This document shows, one piece after another, positions 16,497 through 25,290 of a DNA stretch of 64,000 nucleotides; within the stretch, counting starts at the first letter, position 1; each line of letters starts with the position of its first letter. The translations under genes and the position numbers were made by a program. Source of the stretch: Caulobacter sp. Root343 (GTDB lineage Bacteria > Pseudomonadota > Alphaproteobacteria > Caulobacterales > Caulobacteraceae); contig NZ_LMDF01000010.1 of the NCBI RefSeq assembly GCF_001425745.1, forward strand, positions 62,001 through 126,000, written 5' to 3'. The notes under the pieces were generated by a model that was given only the letters and a program-made list of their open reading frames with translations, ran no database searches and had not been told where the DNA came from.

Positions 16497-18942
16497 GGCG
16501 GACCTGCGCCAGAAACTCGGCGACCTCGGGCAGGCCCTTGGCCCGGTAGAAGGCCGCGGGGAAGCCGGCGCGACCGTGCTCGGCCAGGAGGCGGCTGATA
16601 AGGGCCTGGTCGCCGGGCGAGGCCGACCCGGCCGCCGCCAGCGCCACTGGACCCAGACCCAGTTCGAACAGGCGGTTTCCGGCTGCGCTCTGGTAGTAGT
16701 ATTCGCGCTTGGGACTGGCGGCGGCGATGATCGACACCTGCCGGCCGTTGAGGCCGAAGGCGGCATAGAGCTTGGCCATTTCGGGCGCGCGGGCGTCCGG
16801 ATTGGGCAGGAAGATCCGGGTCGGGCATCCTTCCAGCAGCGCCCCGGCGATCGACGAGTCCAGCACCGCCTTCAGGCTGGGCGTGACGAAGATCACCGCC
16901 ACGTTGCGCTTGCGCAGGGTCAGCAGCCACTCGCGGATCTTGGCGGCGAAGGCCGTCGACTCCAGGAGCAGGAAGGCCTCCTCGAGCACCAGCAGGGTCG
17001 GCCGGCCATCGAAGTCCTTGGCCAGGAGATGAAAGAGATAGGTCAGGACAGGACCGGCAGCCGTGCGGCTGGCCAGGAGTTCGCCCATCTCGAAGACCTG
17101 CCAGGGACTGGCCTTGAGGCTCGCCCCGGAGGCGTCGAGCAGGCGGCCATAAGGTCCCGCCAGGGTAAAGGGCGCCAGCGCCGCCTTCAGCCCGCGGTCC
17201 TGCAGCGTGGCCGCCAGCATGGTCAATGTACGCTGCTCGCGCGGTCCGGCCGCGACGCTGGCCAGCGCCGTCCAGACGCTCTCGCGCACGGCCGGGTCCA
17301 GGACGACCCCGCCCGCGACCAGCAGGTCCTCGATCCAGCCCTGGGCCCAGATCCGCTCTTCCGGGTCGTCGATCTCGGCCAATGGCTGGAAGGCCAGGTC
17401 CGAGCCGCCGGATAGATCGTACCAATCGCCGCCGACCAGCAGGGCAGGGGCGCGGGCGCTGAAGCCCTTGTCGAAGATGCGCACCTGAGCCTGCGGATAG
17501 CGACGCCATTGCAGGGCCAGGGTGTTGAGCAGCACCGACTTGCCCCCGCCCGTGGGCCCGCCGACCAGAGCGTGACCGACATCGCCTTGGAAGAGGTCGA
17601 GCCGGAAAGGCGTGGCCTCGCCCGTCAGAGCATGCATCAAGGGCGGCTGGGGACCAGGCTCGCCGCGTTTGGCGCACTCGGCCGTCAGATGGCCATTGCG
17701 GTCGGGACCGGGCCAGATCGCCGAGACCGGCAGCATGTCGCAGAGATTGAGCGTACTGACCAATGGCCGACGCTGGTCGGCATAGGCCTGGCCAGGCAGG
17801 CTCCCCAACCACGCCTCCACGGCGTTGAGGTCTTCCACCTTCGCCACGAAGCCGGCGCGATTGACCACGCTCTCGACCTGGCGGACCTGGGCGGCCAGCA
17901 CGTCGGGGTCGGGGTGGGTCAGGGTGATGGTGGGGGTGACGTAACCGAGGGCGGCCAGGTCGTCGCCGAGCACGGCCAGGGCCGCGTCGGCGTCATGGGC
18001 CTTCTGGGCCGCGTCGGGATCCTCCAGGACCGACGGCTCCTTGGTGATCGCCTCCTTCAGAAGCGCAAGTATGCCCTTGCGCTTGGCGAACCAGCGCTTG
18101 CGCAAGGTGGTGACGGCCTTGCGCGCGTCCTCCTTGTCGAGCGGCAGGAAACGGGTGACCCAGCGATAGGAAAGGCCCAGGCCGTTGAGCTGGTCGAGGA
18201 TCCCCGGCCAGGACGCGGCCGGATAGGCGCGCACCGACAGGGTGCGCAGGTAGTGACCGCCCAGTCGCGGATAGAGACCACCCTGAAGGTCGTCGTCGGT
18301 GAGGAAGGCGTCGAGATAGGCCGGCGCCGGCGGCGGCGCGATCGGATGGGTCTTGGTCGAGACGCAGGCGTGCAGATAGGTGAGGGTCGCCGCGTCGTCG
18401 AGCGGGGCCACCATCGGCAGGACGCCGGCGAGGATGTCGCGCAGGCTGGCGACAGCGGCCCGGAACTCTTCGAGCGCCGCCCGGTAGAGCGCGTCGGCGC
18501 CCTTGCCGTCTGGCAGGTTTTCCACCAGGAGGCTGCGGGCCGCGCCCACGGCGTCTTCGGGCGGCAGGAAACACAGGGTCAGGAAATAGCGGCTCTCGAA
18601 GTGGACGCCCTCGGCCTCGAAATCCAGACGCCGTTCCTCGTCGACGAGGTGGCTGACCGGATCGGGATAGGCCGCGGCCGGGTAGGCGCGTGAGGGCCGG
18701 CGAACGGCCTCGACATGGACGCACCAGCGCGAGCCCAGACGTCGCAGGGCGTTGTTGATCTGGGCGCGCGCGGCCACCAGGCCGATGTCTGTGGCGCTGG
18801 CCAGGTCCGGACCCCGGAAGGCCAAGGTCTGCTGGAAGGCGCCGTCCTTATTGAGCACCACGCCCGGCGCGATCAACAGCGCCCAGGGCAGGTGGTCGAA
18901 CAGGCGGCTGGATTTTCTGCGGTACTCGCCCAGGAACAGCAT
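16486..18942 (-). CDS. trbE: TrbE, VirB4-like conjugation ATPase
   Basis: 818 residues, full length for TrbE. The N-terminal CagE/TrbE domain includes LPWALLIAPGVVLNKDGAFQ and FESRYFLTLCFLPPED. The C-terminal ATPase domain has Walker A GGPTGGGKSVLLNTL, Walker B TLLVLEEAFLLL, and RKRNVAVIFVTPSLKAVLDS. It powers pilus assembly and substrate transfer from the inner membrane. It starts 10 bases after the trbD stop. Confidence 0.95.
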   Translation of the reverse strand: MLFLGEYRRKSSRLFDHLPWALLIAPGVVLNKDGAFQQTLAFRGPDLASATDIGLVAARAQINNALRRLGSRWCVHVEAVRRPSRAYPAAAYPDPVSHLVDEERRLDFEAEGVHFESRYFLTLCFLPPEDAVGAARSLLVENLPDGKGADALYRAALEEFRAAVASLRDILAGVLPMVAPLDDAATLTYLHACVSTKTHPIAPPPAPAYLDAFLTDDDLQGGLYPRLGGHYLRTLSVRAYPAASWPGILDQLNGLGLSYRWVTRFLPLDKEDARKAVTTLRKRWFAKRKGILALLKEAITKEPSVLEDPDAAQKAHDADAALAVLGDDLAALGYVTPTITLTHPDPDVLAAQVRQVESVVNRAGFVAKVEDLNAVEAWLGSLPGQAYADQRRPLVSTLNLCDMLPVSAIWPGPDRNGHLTAECAKRGEPGPQPPLMHALTGEATPFRLDLFQGDVGHALVGGPTGGGKSVLLNTLALQWRRYPQAQVRIFDKGFSARAPALLVGGDWYDLSGGSDLAFQPLAEIDDPEERIWAQGWIEDLLVAGGVVLDPAVRESVWTALASVAAGPREQRTLTMLAATLQDRGLKAALAPFTLAGPYGRLLDASGASLKASPWQVFEMGELLASRTAAGPVLTYLFHLLAKDFDGRPTLLVLEEAFLLLESTAFAAKIREWLLTLRKRNVAVIFVTPSLKAVLDSSIAGALLEGCPTRIFLPNPDARAPEMAKLYAAFGLNGRQVSIIAAASPKREYYYQSAAGNRLFELGLGPVALAAAGSASPGDQALISRLLAEHGRAGFPAAFYRAKGLPEVAEFLAQVRHAA

Positions 18943-18952
18943 CGGCCTGGTC

Positions 18953-19213
18953 CTAACCGTCGAGCCAGGCCGGCTGGCGCACGTGCCGGCGAAGAATGTC
19001 GAAGACGTACGGGTCCTGGCGCGCCAGCGCGTAGGCGCCGCCCCAGAGCGCCAGGCCGAGCGGAACGCCGATCAGCGGCGCCTGGAGCCCCAGCGTGAGG
19101 ACCGCCGTCAGGGTGCCGATGAGCACGGCCAAGCCGCGCGGCACCCCGCCCAGGGTGATGGGCTCGGCCAGCGAACCATGGAAATCGATCTCGAAGCCCT
19201 CGACGCGCTCCAT
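18953..19213 (-). CDS. trbD: TrbD, VirB3-like membrane protein
   Basis: 86 residues. The VirB3/TrbD pattern is clear: EIDFHGSLAEPITLGGVPRG, two adjacent hydrophobic segments (LAVLIGTLTAVLTLGL, IGVPLGLALWGGAYALA), then DPYVFDILRRHVRQPAWLDG. VirB3 proteins partner with the VirB4 ATPase encoded next. The start codon directly follows the trbC stop. Confidence 0.93.
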   Translation of the reverse strand: MERVEGFEIDFHGSLAEPITLGGVPRGLAVLIGTLTAVLTLGLQAPLIGVPLGLALWGGAYALARQDPYVFDILRRHVRQPAWLDG

Positions 19214-19561
19214 CTAGAACCCCGCCCCGCCGGTGAAGTTGAAGAACGACAGGGCGAAGGAAGAGGCGGTGAAGGCGATCGACAGGCCGAAGATCACGCT
19301 GAGGCCCCGCCGGACCCAGGACCCGCCCTCCGAAAAGGCCACGCCCAGGCCGGTCAGGGCGATGGCGATCACACCGATGGCCTTGGCGACCGGGCCGGTG
19401 ATGGAGTCGGCCACGGCGCTGAGCTTGTCGTCCCACGGCATGGCCGCGCCGCCGCCGCCCGAGGCCAGGGCCGGGCCGGCGGCCAGGACGAGCACGGCCG
19501 TCAGGGTCAGAAGGCGTACGAGGCGAGGGGAGGGACGCGACGGGGTAGTGGGCATGGGCAT
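19214..19561 (-). CDS. trbC: TrbC, VirB2-like pilin
   Basis: 115 residues. A signal peptide (LVRLLTLTAVLVLAAGPALA) is followed by Gly-rich sequence and two hydrophobic segments (VAKAIGVIAIALTGLGVAF, LSVIFGLSIAFTASSFALS), the form of prepilin TrbC/VirB2. It is the first gene of the visible trb operon. The TrbB ATPase and TraG coupling protein that usually precede trbC are not upstream. Confidence 0.92.
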   Translation of the reverse strand: MPMPTTPSRPSPRLVRLLTLTAVLVLAAGPALASGGGGAAMPWDDKLSAVADSITGPVAKAIGVIAIALTGLGVAFSEGGSWVRRGLSVIFGLSIAFTASSFALSFFNFTGGAGF

Positions 19562-19703
19562 GGCCGGTCCTCGCGGTTGACGACCTGACCGTGCACAGCC
19601 TGAGTTTGCGTCGCAATTCAGCAGAATTCACTAGTGAGAACCCACGGGACTTGAGCGTAACAAAGCCTCTAGCCGCGCTCAGTCCTCGGCCGTCAATGCT
19701 CGG

Positions 19704-20087
19704 TCAATTGGAGACGCTAGCGCCGCAGGAGCAGGGTCTGGAGCACGCCCACGGCGCGGATCCAGTCGCCGGCGTCGGCGCAGGCCAGGAAGGTCTGCGG
19801 CCTGTCGGCCTCCGCCACAGCGGCGAAACCGGGCGAACGCCGTTCTCGTCTATGCCCTGGAAGAAGTCATCGATCGGCACGCCCAAGACCCCAGGCAGCG
19901 CCCAGAGCTTGGCTGTGGTCAATTGGTTGGACCGCATTCGTATTTTCTGGATCTGCTGGAAGTTGACGCCCTGCGCCTGGCCAAGCTTGGCCTGGAATTG
20001 TCCCATGCCCTTAGCGACGCCGTCGCACCCGCCGTCGTGGCGATCGCGGCGCCGGTCCTGGTCGTCATCTTCCTGGCTCAGGGTCCG
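19704..20087 (-). pseudogene. XRE-family helix-turn-helix regulator, frame-broken
   Basis: One minus-strand frame reads LGQAQGVNFQQIQKIRMRSN...VPIDDFFQG, close to the alphaproteobacterial XRE pattern LGxxLGVTFQQIQKYERGSNR...VDxFFxG. At about 19930-19950 the KYERG block reads correctly only in another frame (RKYECGPTN), as if one base was gained in an A-run and one lost shortly after. Further on, a different frame gives AEADRPQTFLACADAGDWIR, so a third shift is likely. No ATG starts the frame before a TAG at 20088-20090, other than one inside the domain. The gene is probably inactive; an ATG-initiated fragment 19704-20006 could still be translated. Confidence 0.65.
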
Positions 20088-20184
20088 CTACGTCCAGCCG
20101 TCGGCATGGGCCGGCCAGCAAGCTTGACGAGGGCGCAGGTGGTGACCTCAGAAAAAACGAGCGGCCAAGCCAAACCCCACTGGT

Positions 20185-20388
20185 TCAGATTTCGCCGAGA
20201 CTGACGGCCAGGGCCACGGCGTGGGCGCGATTGCGCGCCCCCAACCGGCGGTAGGCCTCGGAGAAGTAGCTGTTCACCGTATGCTCGGAGATGCCGAGCT
20301 TGTGGGCGATCTGGATAGCGGTCCTTCCTTTTTGGGCTTCGGACAAGCATTCACGCTGACGCGGCGTAAGAAGGTAACGACGAGACAA
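20185..20388 (-). CDS. Stand-alone LuxR-type helix-turn-helix regulator
   Basis: 67 residues, consisting of little more than a GerE/LuxR DNA-binding domain: LTPRQRECLSEAQKGRTAIQ, IAHKLGISEHTVNSYFSEAY, RRLGARNRAHAVALA. No ligand-binding or receiver domain is attached. It lies upstream of the trb operon on the same strand. Quorum-sensing LuxR proteins such as TraR control trb genes in Agrobacterium plasmids, and short HTH-only relatives can act as regulators by themselves. Control of the transfer genes here is inference. Confidence 0.85.
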   Translation of the reverse strand: MSRRYLLTPRQRECLSEAQKGRTAIQIAHKLGISEHTVNSYFSEAYRRLGARNRAHAVALAVSLGEI

Positions 20389-20939
20389 ACTGTTACTCCG
20401 GCGGCTCGAACCGACCGGTCTGCTCAGCTCAGAGACGGCACTCCAAACAAAGCCGTTCTCAAGCGGCGTTGCACGCCAACCTCCACCCAGAAGCGGACTC
20501 GGCTCAACTTCAACTAGAACCAGACCCTATCGATCCCGTCGTGCACGGCAACAGCAAAAGTACGAATTCGTACGATTTTGCATCTTTTGCTGTTGCACGC
20601 TGCGCGGTTGGGCGCCGTGGCTGGCTATCCATGAGCCGGAGCCGTGAGGTCGTCCGTCAACGACCTATTCCTGGGTCTCCCGATGGAGATTCCGAGTGAC
20701 AAGACCTCGGCGGTAGCCGCGTGACGCCGCGGCCGCGCGACCTGACGAAAGAGCTGTGGCCGTCCTGGTTGGGCTTCACTGATCCAGATCGATCTTCGGC
20801 GGCGCGGGCTGCGGCTCACGTCGCCTGGGCCCAGCCGAGCGTCCGTCTACGCCTTGCAGGCGTAGACTTCGTCGTTGATTGGATCGCCCCGCTGGTTTTC
20901 TAAGATTTTCGGATTGTGGGGCGGTGTCGCGCTTGGAAT
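20389..20939. other. Non-coding stretch with a nested palindrome
   Basis: No convincing gene. Short frames here lack supported starts and resemble no family. The notable element is the nested inverted repeat at 20548-20596. The region separates the trb/regulator block from the AbiE operon and probably contains promoters for the LuxR-like gene on one side. Confidence 0.5.
20548..20596. repeat. Inverted repeat with an inner 14-bp perfect palindrome
   Basis: Outer arms GCAACAGCAAAAG (20548-20560) and CTTTTGCTGTTGC (20584-20596) are perfect 13-bp inverted repeats. Directly inside the left arm is the perfect palindrome GTACGAATTCGTAC (20560-20573). There is no T-run outside the arms, so this is not a standard terminator. 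It could be an operator, a partition or replication site, or a recombination site of the element; it is AT-richer than its surroundings. Confidence 0.7.
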
Positions 20940-20971
20940 ATGTCCGAAATTTGTGTGCACTTTTCGGACAT
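20940..20971. promoter_or_regulatory. AbiE operator copy 1
   Basis: Perfect 10-bp inverted repeat ATGTCCGAAA ... TTTCGGACAT spanning 32 bases upstream of the AbiEi-like antitoxin gene. A near-identical copy follows 43 bases later. AbiEi antitoxins are known to repress their own promoter by binding inverted repeats, so these are the likely operators. Confidence 0.7.
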
Positions 20972-20982
20972 TCACACTTGTT

Positions 20983-21014
20983 ATGTCCGAAGTTTGTATG
21001 CATATTTCGGACAT
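20983..21014. promoter_or_regulatory. AbiE operator copy 2, overlapping the antitoxin start codon
   Basis: Second 32-bp copy with arms ATGTCCGAA ... TTCGGACAT. Its right arm ends on the first two bases of the proposed abiEi ATG (21013). Both copies share the same length and half-sites but differ in the spacer, which argues for selection on the half-sites. Confidence 0.7.
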
Positions 21015-21708
21015 GACCCGAGCCCTCACTCCGCTTAACAGCACCATCGATACCCGTATCGCTGCGGCGCCGGGTCACTACGTCTGGACGCCATCGGACT
21101 TTCTGGACCTTGGCGGCCGCGACGCCGTCGACAAGGCCTTGCAGCGCAGGGTGGGGCAGGGGGGACTTCGGCGGATCGACCGAGGCCTCTATGATCGTCC
21201 CAGCGTGAACGCTCTGACCCGTCGCCCCAGTGCGCCCGACCCGAAGGCGGTGATCGACGCGGTCGCGCGTCGCGATCAGTTGCGGTTGCTGATCGATGGC
21301 ATGACTGCGGCCAATGATCTGGGTTTCACCAATGCCGTGCCCGCCAAGATCGTGGTCCACACCGACGCGCGCCTGCGGCCGATCCAATTGGGTCAGATGA
21401 CGATCGCCTTCAAGCCGACGGCGGCGAGCAAGCTGACCTGGGCCGGACGGCCCGCCATGCGCCTGGTCCAGGCGCTGCACTGGCTGCGCGACACCCATGG
21501 CCAGGGCGACAGCTATCAGGACATCGCCCGCCGTGTCGCCGTCATCCTCGGGGACCCGCGGCATGGTTCAGCCATCCGCGCCGACCTGGCCAAAAGCTTC
21601 GCCGCGCTACCCGCCTGGATGCAGGACCTGCTCAGGCCGCACTTGACCGATCATCTTCTCGAGCCGGCCACCGGCCCGCTCGCCCGCGACTTCGGCGCCA
21701 CCGCATGA
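21013..21708 (+). CDS. AbiEi-family antitoxin (DUF6088-like)
   Basis: 231 residues from the ATG at 21013; upstream in-frame ATGs fall inside the operator repeats and are less likely. The N-terminal winged-helix half (GHYVWTPSDFLDLGGRDAVD, GQGGLRRIDRGLYDRP) and the C-terminal AbiEi domain (LLIDGMTAANDLGFTNAVP, KIVVHTDARLRPIQLG, MRLVQALHWLRD) match type IV toxin-antitoxin antitoxins. It represses the operon and counters the AbiEii toxin. Its stop overlaps the toxin start by four bases. Confidence 0.88.
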   Translation: MTRALTPLNSTIDTRIAAAPGHYVWTPSDFLDLGGRDAVDKALQRRVGQGGLRRIDRGLYDRPSVNALTRRPSAPDPKAVIDAVARRDQLRLLIDGMTAANDLGFTNAVPAKIVVHTDARLRPIQLGQMTIAFKPTAASKLTWAGRPAMRLVQALHWLRDTHGQGDSYQDIARRVAVILGDPRHGSAIRADLAKSFAALPAWMQDLLRPHLTDHLLEPATGPLARDFGATA

Positions 21709-22760
21709 ACCTCGCGTTCGACACCGTCATCACCGCGGATGCGCAGACGCGCGCGGGCCTCTTCGCCGCCACCGCCCAGCGGCTGGGGACGACACCGCGC
21801 AACGTCGAGAAAGACTTCTGGGTGTGCTGGACGCTGGATGCGCTGTTCAACGGCCTTCCGGCCGGCGCGCCGCGTCTCCTCTTCAAGGGCGGCACATCGC
21901 TTTCCAAAGGCTTTGGACTGATCCGCCGGTTTTCCGAGGACATCGACGTCACCGTGTTCCGTGACGATCTAGGCGTGCCCGCCAGCGTCCAGGACCTGCA
22001 GGCGATGAGCGGCCGCCAACGTGGACTGATGCTTGATCGGATCGCCACGGCCGGCGCCGCCTATATTCAGGGGGACCTCCGCCAGGAGCTTTGGGCGCTC
22101 GTGACCGAAATGGCCCGGCGGACGGGAGCGACCCTGGCCGACTTTGGGCTGGATCCTGATCCGAACGAGGCCCAAACCCTGCTGCTGACATACCCGACGG
22201 TCACCCCGCCGGACGGCTACGTGCTCAACACGGTGAAGATCGAATCCGGCGCCAAGTCCGCTCTCGACCCCAGCTCGGTGCGGATCATCAAGCCCTATGT
22301 CGACGACGACACGCCGGACCTGGACCTGTCGGTGAACGGCGTGGTGGTGGTCGATGCGACCCGCACCTTCTGGGACAAGATCATCATCCTGCACGGCCTG
22401 CGGCGCTGGTTCGACATTCGCCAGGAACTGCGCGGCGGCGGCCAGCGCGTGTCGCGCCACTATTATGACGTCCACCAGCTGATGCAGACGGAGGTGGCCG
22501 GCGGAGCGCTAGCCGACCAAGCGCTGGGGACTGACGCGATCGCCCACGCACGAATGTTCTTCAACCGGCCAGACTTCGACCTGGCCAGCGCCGTGGCCCC
22601 GACATTCGCTTTGTCGCCGGACGGCGCGATGTACGACGACCTGCGTCGTGACTACGTCCAGATGGCCTTGATGATCTTCGGTACGCCGCCGGCCTTCGAA
22701 GAGGTGCTGGCCAGCATCGTCGCCCTCGAAGCCCAATTGAACGCCGTACCGGCAACCTAG
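21705..22760 (+). CDS. AbiEii/AbiGii-family nucleotidyltransferase toxin
   Basis: 351 residues. The nucleotidyltransferase signature is visible: LLFKGGTSLSKGFGLIRRFS then EDIDVTVFRDDL. Later blocks TFWDKIIILHGLRRW and RHYYDVHQL are typical of AbiEii toxins. In characterised systems the toxin causes reversible growth arrest upon phage infection. It is translationally coupled to the antitoxin. Its stop codon overlaps the convergent gene's stop in a shared CTAG. Confidence 0.9.
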   Translation: MNLAFDTVITADAQTRAGLFAATAQRLGTTPRNVEKDFWVCWTLDALFNGLPAGAPRLLFKGGTSLSKGFGLIRRFSEDIDVTVFRDDLGVPASVQDLQAMSGRQRGLMLDRIATAGAAYIQGDLRQELWALVTEMARRTGATLADFGLDPDPNEAQTLLLTYPTVTPPDGYVLNTVKIESGAKSALDPSSVRIIKPYVDDDTPDLDLSVNGVVVVDATRTFWDKIIILHGLRRWFDIRQELRGGGQRVSRHYYDVHQLMQTEVAGGALADQALGTDAIAHARMFFNRPDFDLASAVAPTFALSPDGAMYDDLRRDYVQMALMIFGTPPAFEEVLASIVALEAQLNAVPAT

Positions 22761-23023
22761 GTTTTCATTGCCGCCTTGAGGCCGGCCTGGAACGCCCACT
22801 CCATCGCCCGGGCGATCTCGCCGTTGGTGTCGGAGTTGAAGCCGTGCTTGCTCCGTTCGGCCTTTCCCGCGGTGATGTGCTTGGCCACCCGGCGGAACGC
22901 CTTACGAAGCTTGGCCTCGGCCTTCTCCATCGGCGGTTCGCCCAGCACCCAGGCGGCCACCTCCTGCGGCGGCAACTGCTTCATCCGCGCATAGAACGGA
23001 TGATCCTTGATACTGAAGGTCAT
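22757..23023 (-). CDS. Hypothetical 88-residue protein
   Basis: I do not recognise the family. The protein begins MTFSIKDHPFYARMKQLPPQ, is basic in the middle (KAFRRVAKHITAGKAERSKH) and ends in an amphipathic helix (AMEWAFQAGLKAAMKT). It is convergent with the AbiEii gene, with overlapping stops. Codon use looks normal for the region, which supports it being real. Confidence 0.55.
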   Translation of the reverse strand: MTFSIKDHPFYARMKQLPPQEVAAWVLGEPPMEKAEAKLRKAFRRVAKHITAGKAERSKHGFNSDTNGEIARAMEWAFQAGLKAAMKT

Positions 23024-23186
23024 GATGGCGCTCCGATCGTCGGGCGACCTTGGAATGCGTCGCCATCCTGCGCAACGCTGCCGCGACCGACCGGCGCGAT
23101 CGCCAGGCGGGGGACGCCTCCTCAGGCTTGGATGACGCCGTTAGCCGAATCCATCCACAGTCCTGGACACCTCGACTTGAAGCGTC

Positions 23187-24730
23187 ATGAGGTTGTCGAT
23201 GAATGCTGCTGCGCGTGCCGTCGTCTGCGAACCCGGCTCGGGACCACCGTCCGAGACCGTGGTCAAGGTCGCTCCCTACAATCTTGAGGCCGAGCAGGCG
23301 CTCCTGGGCATCCTGCTCTACGACAACGCCGCCTATGAGCGTCTGACCGATAGTCTTCAGTCCCGCTGCTTCTACGAGCCCTTTCACCAGCGGCTGTTCG
23401 GCTCGATCGAGAGCCATATCCGCAAGGGCCAATTGGCCGAGCCGATCCTGCTGGCGGACGAATTCAAGGCCGACCTCGCGTTCGATGAACTGGGCGGCCT
23501 GCGCTATCTGGCAGACCTCGTCGATCGCGCCCCGCCGGCGGCCAATGCCAGTGACTACGCCCGGGCGATTTTCGATCTGTCCCTGCGCCGCGAGCTCGTC
23601 CGCATCGGCGGCGAGATCGCCACCACGGCCCACGCTGGCGGCAAGGAGAACCTGCCGCTGCCCGCCCGCGACCAGATCGAGGCGGCCGAACAGCAGCTCT
23701 ACAGCCTGGCCGAAAACGGTGCGGCCTCGTCGGGCTTCGTGTCGTTTGGCGACGCCCTGCGCGGCGCCGTCGAAATGACCGCCGAGGCCTATGGCCGCGA
23801 CGGCGGTATGTCCGGAGTGGCCACCGACCTGGTCGACCTCGACCAGAAGGTCGGCGGCCTCCACCCGTCCGACCTCGTAGTCCTCGCCGGCCGTCCGTCG
23901 ATGGTCAAGAGACTGCCCTGGCGACTAACATCGCCTTCAACATCGCCAAGAAGTACGCCTACGAGATCCAGCCCGACGGGACCAAGAAGACCGTCCAGGG
24001 CGGCGTGGTGGCCTTCTACTCGCTTGAAATGAGCGCCGAGCAACTCGCTCTTCGAATGCTGGCCGACGCCTCGGGCGTCTCGGGCGACCGCCTCCGCAAG
24101 GGCGAGATCGACGCCAGCGAGTTTGGCCGCGTGCGCGACGCGGCCATGGAGCTACAACAGGCTCCACTTTATATAGACGCCACGGGCGGGATCTCGATCG
24201 CCAAGCTGACCGCCCGGGCCCGCCGGCTGAAGCGCCAGGTCGGCCTTGACCTGATCGTGGTCGACTACCTGCAACTGGTCACGGGCTCGGATCTCGGCGC
24301 CAACGCCAACCGCGTGCAGGAAGTCTCGCAGATCACCATGGGCCTCAAGGCCCTGGCCAAGGAGCTGGCCTGCCCCGTCATCGCCCTCTCGCAGCTCAGC
24401 CGCAAGACCGAGGAACGCGAGGACAAGCGCCCCCAGCTCTCGGACCTGCGGGAATCCGGCTCGATCGAGCAGGACGCCGACATGGTCTGGTTCGTCTATC
24501 GGGAAGAATACTATCTGGGCCGCGCCGAGCCGCGCGAAGGCACGTCCGATCACCTGACCTGGCGCGAGCGCATGGATCAGGTGGAGGGCCTGGCCGAGGT
24601 GATCATCGCCAAGCAGCGGCACGGGCCGATCGGCACGGTGCGCCTGGCCTTTTCCAGCGACACCACCCGCTTTGGCAATCTGGCCCGCGAGCGCGCCTTC
24701 GCCCAAGCGCGGGACCGGCCGGACGCGTAG
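23187..24730 (+). pseudogene. dnaB: Replicative DNA helicase DnaB-like, frameshifted in Walker A
   Basis: Two overlapping frames together give a full DnaB. The N-terminal domain is NLEAEQALLGILLYDNAAYE through FYEPFHQRLFGSIESHIRKG. The RecA domain has VVAFYSLEMSAEQLALRML, LDLIVVDYLQLVTGSD, CPVIALSQLSRK and DLRESGSIEQDADMVWFVYR. At 23904-23912 the expected GRPSMGKTAL reads GRPSMVKRL: the Gly codon is now GTC and two extra bases (AG) follow the Lys codon, shifting the frame. Downstream, ACTGCCCTGGCGACT restores TALAT. The product as written ends at 24032. This looks like a decayed second copy carried on mobile DNA. Confidence 0.85.
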
Positions 24731-24792
24731 GGCCGGTCCTTGACCCTGCGGCTGAGTCCACCCCACCGTCGGCCGGCAAGAAAGACCGACAG

Positions 24793-25104
24793 ATGAGCGA
24801 TGCCTCCAGCTTCCTGCCGACTAACTTCAATCCTGTCGAGGAGGAGGTGTTCGGCAAGGCCTACTGCAAGACCTGCGACCTTAAGCACTTCGACGACGCC
24901 CGCGCCTGGGCCCACCAGCACGTCCGCGAGAGCGGCCACGCCGTCGAACTCCACTTCGGCTATGACGTCCGCGACGAGCACTGGATGGGCCGGCTGTCCT
25001 ATGAGCGGCTGGCCGAGTTGGAGGCGCTTCGCGCCGATCCCGAGGCGGCCAGAGCCCTCGCGGCCAGGCTTCTGAAGGACAGTAAGAGCGGTGAAGGCAG
25101 CTAG
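24793..25104 (+). CDS. Small protein with a C2H2-type zinc-finger-like motif
   Basis: 103 residues. AYCKTCDLKHFDDARAWAHQ, followed by HVRESGHAVELHF, places two Cys and two His as in small single-finger proteins (CxxC ... H ... H). The C-terminus is helical (YERLAELEALRADPEAARAL). It follows the dnaB-like pseudogene by about 60 bases on the same strand. Function unknown; the finger is a pattern-based call. Confidence 0.55.
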   Translation: MSDASSFLPTNFNPVEEEVFGKAYCKTCDLKHFDDARAWAHQHVRESGHAVELHFGYDVRDEHWMGRLSYERLAELEALRADPEAARALAARLLKDSKSGEGS

Positions 25105-25290
25105 TTTCTGTGGGCGGTCAGAACGATCCGCACCAGCCTGTGCCGGCGCGCACTTCCCAAGCGTCGTCATGTTCGACACGTCAGGAGATCAGAATTCACA
25201 AAATTGGATGTCCGTGATAGGTTTTCGCACCGCGTGAACAATTTCCGCAAACCGACCATGGTCGGGTGAACACATTTCACGGAGCGCCAA

